The notes beneath the pieces were generated by a model, which saw nothing but the letters and a program-made list of their open reading frames with translations, ran no database searches and was not told the origin of the DNA. The translations under genes and the position numbers were made by a program. From Certhia americana (taxonomy: Eukaryota; Chordata; Aves; Passeriformes; Certhiidae), in contig CM031878.1 in assembly GCA_018697195.1 (NCBI GenBank), positions 72,471,351 through 72,535,350 of the forward strand: 64,000 nt of DNA, given 5' to 3'. Below, piece by piece: positions 55,346-64,000 of the stretch. The first letter of the stretch is position 1. Every line of letters begins with the position of its first letter.

Positions 55346-56079
55346 ATTCCTCTCCTTTTGAGAAGCTGAAGCATCTAACACTGCCATGCTGTTAGATCCA
55401 TTTGAACACAAAATATCCCTGTCTGGGAGGCCAGTGTAATTATAGCAGCAACCAGAGTGTCAGGAAAGCATTCTCCATGATTAATAACAGGAAAGGGGGG
55501 ATCCAGTTCGAGGAGAGTGCCCCTCCAGTGATCCTGCAGAGCTCCCTGCCCCAAGCACAGCCCTGCAGGCATGAATAATGAGTAAGACAGGCACCTGGCT
55601 GCCCCAAACTTCCTGCGTGGGCTAAAATTAAGTGTTTCCCTCCTCCCTATTACACCCTCACCAAGTGCAAAACGCAAAACAGTAACCCTGATCTCAGGGG
55701 TGAAATGTAGAGAGCACCTGGCCCCTGTGGATGGGTGTTCCCTGGGTTTGGGCACATGGCTCAGCACGTAAGGTGGAGACTTGAAATGCCAAAGGAAAAC
55801 TGGATCGAGTAACCAACGTGTCATCCTCCTCCTCCTCCTCCACTTGGCTGTGGCTTTCCCAGATCCCCAGGGCTGCGCACACAGAGCCATCCCAGCCAGA
55901 ACACAACTGCTCACACCCCTAGAATTAAACAAGGCAATTCTGCTTCGAGATGAGCCATTTGAACAGATACTCATTTCAAAATATTTGGTCTTTGTTTGAT
56001 GCACACGCAGCCAAGAACTGCTCAGCAGATAAAGGATCCCATGTGAGCTCACAGTGTCTTGATGATGTCTCTGAGCCAG

Positions 56080-56135
56080 AATCATGAAATGGTTTTGGGA
56101 TGGGAGGGACCTTAAGGATCATCTATTTCCAGATA
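56080..56135 (-). mobile_element. Short CR1 LINE 3' end
   Basis: The plus strand reads atcatgaaatggttttggga, tgggagggaccttaagg, then atcatctatttcc. This is the reverse complement of a CR1 terminus, and only about 55 bp is recognisable. Confidence 0.72.
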
Positions 56136-58754
56136 TAAGCAACTATTGATACCCAAGTAGCTGGCATGGTTAATTCCTATAACCAAGGCAAAGGAAGGCC
56201 ACAGAATTATATCAATTTCCAAAATCCTGTCATTATTTAGAAAACTTCTACCTGTCAAGAAAGGACACAGCAGAAATATGTGTCCCAGCACTGCAGGGAC
56301 AAAGGCAATGTGTGTGATAAAACGTGGTCTTCCTTGTGAAAGATAACTAAGATAACCAGCTGTGATTAAGTGGTGGCTTAACCAGGAGTCCACCCATGGA
56401 AAATGAAAATCTACAGACATTCAAAAAGCAAATGGGGAAAAACAAACCCATATCTGTTCAGGATAGAATAATAAAAGTCTCTGTGCGGGTAATTCCATGG
56501 GTGACAGGTCTCTGACAGCAATAGGGTTTAAATGTTTAAGTTTGCTCTTTGGTATCAGCTGCTTTCATTGCAATAGGATTCTGGGACAGGCAGATCTTTG
56601 GTCTGAACAGTTTGTTGCTACTAACATATGATTCTGACTTCAGAAGTTCATTTGGCATCTAAACCAGCAAATTAACTGGATATTTGCACACAAGTTATCA
56701 AATTTGTCTGTTGTGATAGCTAAATGGGAAAAAAATTAGGTTCACAGCTACAGTTTTTGTACAGTCTTGGGCTTGAGGCCCAGCCAAAAGAAATAATTAG
56801 GCAATAGAAGTTCTACTTTCAATGACTAATACCCACTATTCAGCTTAACCTGGGAAAATCTGTATGCTACTGAGAAAATTATTCTTCCTCAGAAATCCCA
56901 TTTTTCAGCCACAATACATTCCATCCCTGGTAAAGTACATTTATTTGATGCACAGTGTGTTCAATACCAGTTTTGTATTCCCAGCATACCTAAAGGAGAG
57001 AAATGGCAATTACAGTAATTTTATTCAAGTTAGCTTGAATTAGCTCTCCCAGCTATCTGTTATGCTACAAAGTTAATTTGAAAAACAAGCAGGCCAGCTG
57101 TCTAATCTTATCCTCCTGGCTTCATTGATGCTGCATTATGCTTTTTGTTTGAAAGCTTAAAATTAGGGAGTGTCCATAAAACAAATGGAAACCCTGAAAA
57201 TACCTAGAACAAAAGTCCTGAATTGGTTTTAAAATACCCAAAGAAGCGTAAAAAAACACTCCCATAAATTCATCATAATGATGAAAGAGGAATTACACCT
57301 GTTTCAGCGGAACTCTGCTGAAAAGTTTTGGCCTACTTAATTTGAGCACAAAATGAGCAGAACTGAAGGGGAAAAAAAAAAAAAAAATGATTGGTGATAA
57401 ATTTACCAGAGCTTCAGCAGCCCCAGCTCCACCCAGGAGAGCTGACCAAAGCACAGTGCTGAACCAGGCTATCCCTCAGCTCTGGAATTAAGTTAACAGA
57501 ACTCAGTTAACATGGAAATATCTCTCTGCACCAGGCAGTGCAGAATGCACAAAGGGAGAATACAGGGGAATCACATCTCTTCAAATGGTGTCACTTTGAG
57601 GTGTAGGCTCGCAAAGAAATGGAAATAATTTGTATTCAGGATTAACTTTTGTTTGTTTGTTTACAAATAAAAGCTGAAATCATAAGAAAACATAAAGAAT
57701 ACTGCAGAAGATTTGAGCAGCAACATTTACATGAAGTTCTTACGAGTCCAATTTGTTTACATAATGGAGGGAACTGAGAATGGACGGCACAAATGACAGT
57801 CTAGCAAACCAATTTTCCATTTGGACCAAGACTTAGCTTTTTTCCTCTCCTGAAATTCTGACATTAAAGTAGCCATGGAAAAGAACAGTTGCAGAATGAA
57901 AATGGAGCACATGAAATTTTCTTTGAGGTAAAACCATAAATCTAATCAGTTCAACACCTCACAGTGTTTTTGCAGGAGCAGCAACTACAAAAGCTACAGA
58001 ATCACCATGAATCATCTGATATTTTATTGTCATAAACATCTGCTGCTCCTGGATATAGATCTGTACTCAAGGGAGCACTTGAAAAGGAGTAAGGAATGCC
58101 AGGTACACTCGTTATGAAAAGTGATATTCAAACCAGGATTTCTTTTGTTTTTGTCATTAGGATCTAATAGTTTCAGAAGTTATGCAGACATTAATGGCTA
58201 CATTGATTTATTGTATTTCCAAATTAAGGCCACACCTTCGAATCCTTTCGTCGAATCAATGCCAACAGACTGTTCACATTAGGTTAGGCAGACTGAAAGA
58301 ACAATACAGTATTAAGCACACCAAAAAAGCCTTAGCCAAAGCCACGATTCCCAGCAGCAGATATTAATGTTAGTTTTGGGACTCATTCACCTGAGTAAGT
58401 ACTGAACTTCCAAAAAACACCGAGCTGCAAAGGGGTGTGAGAGGCAGGGCCCAAAGCAAGGCTCCTATGAGGAGATCCATCCACAGAGCTCAGTGTTGTT
58501 CTAAGCACAGGCAGAAACCTGGGTCCAGAACTTGCCTGTGCATGGCACAGAGCCTGGGTTAATGCCGTGACTTTCAGCACAGCCTGTTAGCTCAGGCTCA
58601 ATGCCAGCCTCTGTGCCATGCTCCACGAGCGTGCTGTGAGGGGAGAAACACCCACACAGCACATGCTCACTCTTTTTGTTTTCCTTAAACCCATTGAACT
58701 CTCCAGCATGGAGCACAGGGGCTGGAAAGCTGGGAAAGGCCCTGGGGTGACAGT

Positions 58755-59365
58755 AGCAGGATGTGAGCCCAGGTGTGCACAGGTGAGCAAGAAGCCAAGA
58801 AGACACCCAAGTCTCCTGGGCTGTGGCTGTTCCTAGGCTGGCACTGTTGAGGGACAACCTCAGATTCCAGGGGCAGCTCTGGGCAACTCACAATAAGAAG
58901 GACATTGAGGGGCTGGAGTGTGTCCAGGGAAGGGAATGGAGCTGGGGAAGGGACTGGAGCCCCAGGAGGGGCTGAGGGAGCTGGAAAAGTGCTCATCCTG
59001 GAGTGAAGGAGGCTCAGGGGGGCCCTTGTGGCTCTGCACAACTCCCTGCCAGGAGGGGACAGCCAGGGGGGATTTGGGATCTGCTCCCAGGGAACAGGGA
59101 CAGGAGGAGAGGGAACGGCCTCGGACTGGGCCAGGGCAGGCTCAGGGGGGACAGCAGGTAACAGAACTTAATTGAAAGGGAGGGCAGACATAGGAACGCA
59201 CTTCCCAGGGAAGTGGGGGTGTTAACATCCCTGGGAGAGTTCCAAAAATGTTTGAATGTAGCATCTGGGGGCCTGGGTTAATAGTGAACATGGCACTGCT
59301 GGGTTAATGTTTGGACTTGATAATCTTAGATGTCTTTTCCAATGTCAACACTTCTGAAACTCCTG
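58755..59365 (+). mobile_element. CR1 LINE fragment, about 0.6 kb
   Basis: This is the longest CR1 copy in the window. It is recognisable from the block gtgtgcacaggtgagcaaga, through aaggacattgaggggctgga and gtgtccagggaa, to the terminus taatcttagatgtcttttcc. It is 5'-truncated and its reading frame is broken, so it cannot move by itself. It lies about 450 bp from the exon 3 donor and is antisense to VCAN. Confidence 0.9.
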
Positions 59366-59807
59366 TCTTTTCTGTCTCTCCCTCTCAAAATTTTGGAGGC
59401 CGTTTCCTAGCAGAGATGGTGAGCAAACTGTTATCACTGCCTGCCTGCATTTAGCAAACACTTCCCTACTTCTTTTCTTGCAGCTTCTCCCAGATGAGTT
59501 TTCCTTCTGCCCATCCAAAATTTATTACTGGGCAAAAAAGAAGCCATGATGTTCCCTTCCCAGAAAGTGTCTCCCACTTTTGGTAGGACAATTTGGAACA
59601 TCAAGACAGGCCAACCACACCTTCAGTGGCTTCTTTTCATCCCAAGTTTTCATCCTTTCCATCTTAAGTTGCTTCTTTTCGCCTTACTCAAAGGGTGAGC
59701 CTCTAAAGACGCTCCTTTAAACCCTCTCTAGTTTTGAGTTAATTACTAAGCCTCGCTGCTTTAACTAGAATCCCTGTTGGCTACGAAGGAAATAGACAAA
59801 TCCTTAC

Positions 59808-60179
59808 CCTCAACAGCCAGAGAGACGATGCCCTGTGTGTCCTCCACGCCATACATGACATCGCAGCGATAGACCCCGGCATCACTGGCACGCAGCTTGG
59901 AGAAGGTCAGCGAGGCGTCCCCGGTCTCCTCGGAATGGCTCGGGACAGACACACGGTCCTTGTAGCTCTGGCCAATTTTGATGTTGCCATTTTGGGCCAC
60001 CAGCACCGTGGTCTCCTTGGCGTCCTTCCCGCTTTTGTCCAGTTCCACCTTGGACCATTTGATCCGGAGGTACTCGGCAGCGTAGCTGGAGGATATGGTG
60101 GGTGTGGTTGAAAAGAAGCATGGCAGGACTGAAGTTCCAGAGAGAGAGCCCTTGACCACGGTTTTTTTTTCTGCTTTAA
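59808..60179 (-). CDS. VCAN: Versican exon 3: Ig V-type domain of G1
   Basis: This exon encodes 124 codons of the N-terminal immunoglobulin domain, which in versican works with the Link modules in hyaluronan and link-protein binding. The two disulfide cysteines are at exon residues 21 (LPCFFS) and 106 (GVYRCDVMYG), with Trp42 in the core (RIKWSK). The blocks KETTVLVAQNGNIKIGQ and ASDAGVYRCDVMYG match human versican closely. The acceptor is ccctttctag, after a pyrimidine tract, and the exon opens in phase 1 with TT. The donor is GAGG|gtaagg, leaving phase 1. A run of nine A near the start encodes a Glu-Lys-Lys stretch where human has a different short linker. A possible acceptor 9 nt further in (ttaaagcag) is less likely because it lacks a pyrimidine tract. 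Exon 2 is not found upstream in the window. Confidence 0.97.
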
Positions 60180-63100
60180 CTAGAAAGGGGGGAGAGAGAG
60201 AGGAGAGGGCAAGGAGAAATCACATTAGTGTAACAGCAAAATCAGAAACAGATCTATTGCATTGTTAATTAATGATTCACTAATGCAAAGCCTGAAATCC
60301 ATACACCTTAGCTGATTTGTAACAGGACTGGGGAGTATAAGCAGAAAAAGTTTTTGTATCACTCTTAGTACACCTTAGGCTGATGATGGAGCATGTCTCT
60401 CTTTGGGAAAATTTCATTTTTTTCTCCATTTGCTATGGTCACCAAGTAATTAACCTTTGGAGACTGGTCTGAAATTTTAGGTGACAGATGAACTGCAAAA
60501 TCTGTTTCTTCAATTCACAAGAGGAAGATCACTCTGAGTGAAAAATGATGAGTTACCTCACTGGCCAAAACCCTGAATGGAGGGGAGCTGCTGGAATTCA
60601 CACCTTGCCTTGCCTCACAGCAGCTGTTCCTATCCTCAGAAGGAAACAGCCCACAGCTTTGCACCCTTGTCACCCCTGACCCCACTGTTCTCTCAGGGGT
60701 TAATTCTTTTTATTGCACACATGCTGAAACAAAAGCCTTTCCAGTGAGAGTCTCCCAAATAGTCACTCTTTCAAAGTTGTTTCCTTGTAGCCTCAGGGCC
60801 TTTGACACATCGCAGAAATGAAATATTTCAGGATGTAAAAGCAAAAGAGGAAGTAAAGCACACAGAAAGTCCCTACTTAGCTCAGACTTGACATGATCAG
60901 GACTTTTATCATTTTTTATGTCATCTCCAGCTGCAAGCATTTCACAGTGAAATGTTTCCATCTGACAATATCCTGAGGGGGAAGTTGACTACTGTTCATC
61001 CAAGCTGTACTGCAGCTGAAAAGAGGATTTCTGATGGATTTACCTTTTTTATGTGATGTTACTTCATCACACAAAATGACTTAATGAAGATTAAAAGCTG
61101 ATGCACAACAGTAACTATTTTACCTCTTTCCTTCACTCTAATGTTTTTGAAAGGTAGAACATAGTCATCATTATTTTGAAGGGAGCTAGGATTTATAAAG
61201 TTTAGAAATATCATAACTTAATAATAGCCGTCAACAGAGTGATACATGAAACAGGAGACACCAGCACATGAAAATTATCTGTTTATCTATGACAAAAAAA
61301 AAAAAAATATCTCTACAAAAAGTAGAAGATGGAAGAGTAGGACAGAAGGGTGGGCAGAGGGGGAGCATTAAAGAAGAGCAAAAAGAGAAAAAAAAAAAAA
61401 GAAAAGGAAGGGGAAAAAAAAACGGAGGAAAACAGATAAAAACAAGGAGGAAAAAAGGAAAAGAGAAGAAAAAAGGGAAGTTGTGCATTAACGTGATTAT
61501 TTTTAACAGAGACAGATGACTTTCCACAGGACAACATCTTAATGGTATTATCTAAACAGATTCAATACAAGAGTCATCAGCTTAATGCCCAAGAATTTCA
61601 ACAATAAAGTAGTAGCCAGAAAAAGAAAAAAATGGACTGACAGGGAAGACACAGCATTCTTAGTGGAAGTTCTCAAGTCCTTTGCATCCATACCTACCAA
61701 ACTGGAATTCCTTGGGCACACAACTCAGACAGAGTCAAGATGATGGTATCAAAACTGATAAAACCAGAGACCTTTTATATCAGCTTCATTGTGTTGAAAC
61801 TTCACAGAGTTACAGTGGTTATAGATAAAGAAACAGAATTAATTCTCAGTTCTACCAATTGTGATGGAATTACTGCCAAATTGCACAGGTGGGAGATTAA
61901 AATCAGTCTCAAAATATTTAGAATTTATTATGATCTCTTGTCATCTATATACCTTACAGGAACTTTCTTCCTAAATGAAGAATGACTAAATTATAACCAT
62001 ACTGACTGACAGAACTTTAATAAACTTTTAAAGAACATTGTTTCTGATTATGGGTGATCTGGAATATCAGTGCTGAACCCTGAGGAAATTTCCTCCCCTT
62101 AAAATTCGTGTCTTCACATCAGCCAGCTGGAAGCCTTGGCAAACAACATGTTATCATCCTGATATGCAAACTAGATCCAGCCTAAACTGTGCTACTTCCC
62201 AGAACAGAAGATTCTGTGTAGCTGCAGTCCTGTCCAACTTTAGAAAGCATTATATCACACTTAATAAAAAAATATTTGTTGTGGTGAGGGGAAGGAGGAA
62301 GGAGGAGAGGACAAGAAGGAAGAGAAAGAGGACAAGGAGGAAGAGGAGGAGAAAGGAGGAGGAGGAAGCTTTTCCCTGCAGAAAAAGAAAATATTTAGCT
62401 GACATAATATCTGAAACAGAAGATTAAGTGATGCTCCTGCACCGTTCCAAAAAGCCGAATTTCTCGCAGCGGTCCAGATTACTTAGCCTAGCAGAATTTA
62501 CTGACCAATGCAGAAGCTACCAGTATCTTGTATTAATCCATAAACCCTTTTTTGTTTTCCATTTAGCATTTTTGCTAAGCTTATATTCCATGTCAGCCCC
62601 TATCAAGAGGATGTGATAGACCAATGACACATAGCTGGATGTCTTCCTTTTGAGGTGGGAAGAAAAGAATTCTTGAGAACAAAGTCTCTTTCTCCAAAAT
62701 GTGTACACTTGTTCTGTGGTAAATGTTTTAAAACTCTTAAAGTAGGAGTCTAGATAATTTTTAAAAGGACAGAATACTGCCCTTCTGTATCACATTTATC
62801 ACAAAGACCAGGCCAATAGGTCTGCAGTGGACAAGGAGTCTGAAGAAAAGAGTGCCATGCATGATGTGACACTGCTTAGAGGAGTGAATTTGCCACATAA
62901 TTGAGTTTAACTGAACAGAATGTTGCCACTGACTAGGCAGACAAATCCCACATGCTTAAAGAATAAAATATTCTATTTATTTTTAGCTAAATTTATGAGG
63001 AAAAAAAACCCCAGAAAAACGTCGCATCTCATTTTTCAGTTCATCTACAGCCTGCTGGGACATATGGTATATTGCGCTGTCTAGCAGCAGAAATAGAAAG

Positions 63101-64000
63101 GATCAGTGAAATTGTGTGTTTTGTCAATCCAGTTACTAGCACTGAGCCTAAGTGAAGCCTTTTCATTAACCACAAGTCTTTTTGTAAAGATAGTAATGAA
63201 TTAAAATGAGTGAAACTTGCAGGAAACACTGACAGGACTGAGATGGACTGAGACCCAACAAAAATCTTCCCTGAGTCCTTTATCTGGTGGTTTGTGGCCT
63301 GAGCAAGCAGAATAAGAGAAGGACAGGCAGAGTGATCAAGAACAACTTTAATATAGTTTGCAAGACACTCACAGGGAGCCAGGCAAATGTAAATCTCAGC
63401 TGCAGAACTCAACAAAATGCCACAAACTGCCTCCCAAAACAGGTAGGAAAAACACCAGCATTGATTATAACCACAAGGTCCAGCTTGTAAACCACAATAG
63501 TGATAAGCTGGGAGTTGGTGTTTCATGAAAGATTTAAAGGCTTCAATTTTGCATCCAAACTAAGGATTTAAAAAGAAAAGGTTGAAACTCAGGGTGCTTA
63601 TTTTTCAAAATGCTGAGATATATTTTATTTTCAGAGTATTTTTAAACAAAAGCTGTACTTATAAAGATTGTGTGCCGTCTTCTAATACTCATCCTCAAAA
63701 ATATTATTGCACCAATTGACTTTTCTATAAAACATAAGGACATGAGTTGATCCCACAGATTCTTTGGGATTGTGAATTAGGTCAATTCATGAAAAAGGAA
63801 AATTTTTCCATTCTAGTCCTCCTCACCACGGCCATAGTTTGAAAATGGTTAAGACTGTAGGGCAAAAGAATAGCCCGCAACTTAAAAAGGAAACTCCACA
63901 AAGTTGCCAGTGTGTTCTAGGAATATCAGGATCTTTCTGAATTTCTCCCAAAAATCTTGGGCAAATAAGGATGGGTCACAACCTGATCTACATTCCAAGG
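60180..64000 (-). other. VCAN: Intron 2 (partial, at least 3.8 kb)
   Basis: No exon with a versican-type signal peptide was found here on the minus strand, so exon 2 should be above 64000. The stretch holds purine-rich low-complexity tracts (61295-61485 and 62285-62370) and otherwise ordinary AT-rich sequence. Confidence 0.75.
62285..62370 (+). repeat. Purine-rich GGA/GAA tract
   Basis: An almost all-purine stretch of irregular GGAGAA and AGGAGG units. A similar A-rich purine tract lies at about 61370-61480. Confidence 0.8.

Noticed and set aside
61231..61527. Minus-strand hydrophobic open frame considered as exon 2 (signal peptide)
   Set aside because: The Phe/Leu run comes from a purine tract on the plus strand; it does not resemble the versican signal sequence and has no donor in the right phase.

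Overview
The window holds the middle of one large vertebrate gene, versican (VCAN, PG-M/CSPG2), on the minus strand. It comes from a bird, probably a passerine. Six consecutive coding exons can be placed to the base. Read from high to low coordinates they are exon 3 (Ig domain, 59808-60179), exon 4 (first part of Link 1, 49336-49510), exon 5 (rest of Link 1, 48548-48675), exon 6 (Link 2, 38963-39256), exon 7 (GAG-alpha, 25384-28323) and exon 8 (GAG-beta, 1789-7284). Exon numbers follow the human gene. The signal-peptide exon 2 should lie above 64000. The EGF, C-type lectin, sushi and C-terminal exons 9-15 should lie below position 1. No second protein-coding gene, tRNA, rRNA or CRISPR array is visible.

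The six exons add up to 3135 codons: Ig 124, Link 1 101, Link 2 98, GAG-alpha 980, GAG-beta 1832. All have canonical GT/AG sites. Every domain-bounding junction is phase 1, so the two giant GAG exons can be included or skipped without a frameshift. This is the basis of the V0, V1, V2 and V3 isoforms. The N-terminal half builds the hyaluronan-binding G1 region (Ig plus two Link modules). Exons 7 and 8 encode the extended Ser/Thr/Glu-rich chondroitin-sulfate-bearing region. The start of GAG-beta also carries the segment that corresponds to the human ADAMTS cleavage site.

The rest is intron: intron 8 (1-1788, partial), intron 7 (18.1 kb), intron 6 (10.6 kb), intron 5 (9.3 kb), intron 4 (660 bp), intron 3 (10.3 kb) and intron 2 (60180-64000, partial). 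They hold several CR1 LINE fragments, recognised by their avian 3' ends, which point to a bird. They also hold many A/T homopolymers, a GAAA microsatellite, and a 0.7 kb all-purine GGAA/GGCGC array with a 10-N gap. An imperfect minisatellite of about 63 bp abuts the exon 4 splice acceptor. VCAN is, as I recall, Z-linked in birds, so this may be Z-chromosome sequence.

No clearly new biological system was found. The most useful points are the diverged ADAMTS-site segment, the probably spurious assembly gap with identical 47-bp flanks, the CpG-rich GGAA array, the minisatellite at a splice acceptor, and one phase-compatible candidate cryptic exon in intron 6.
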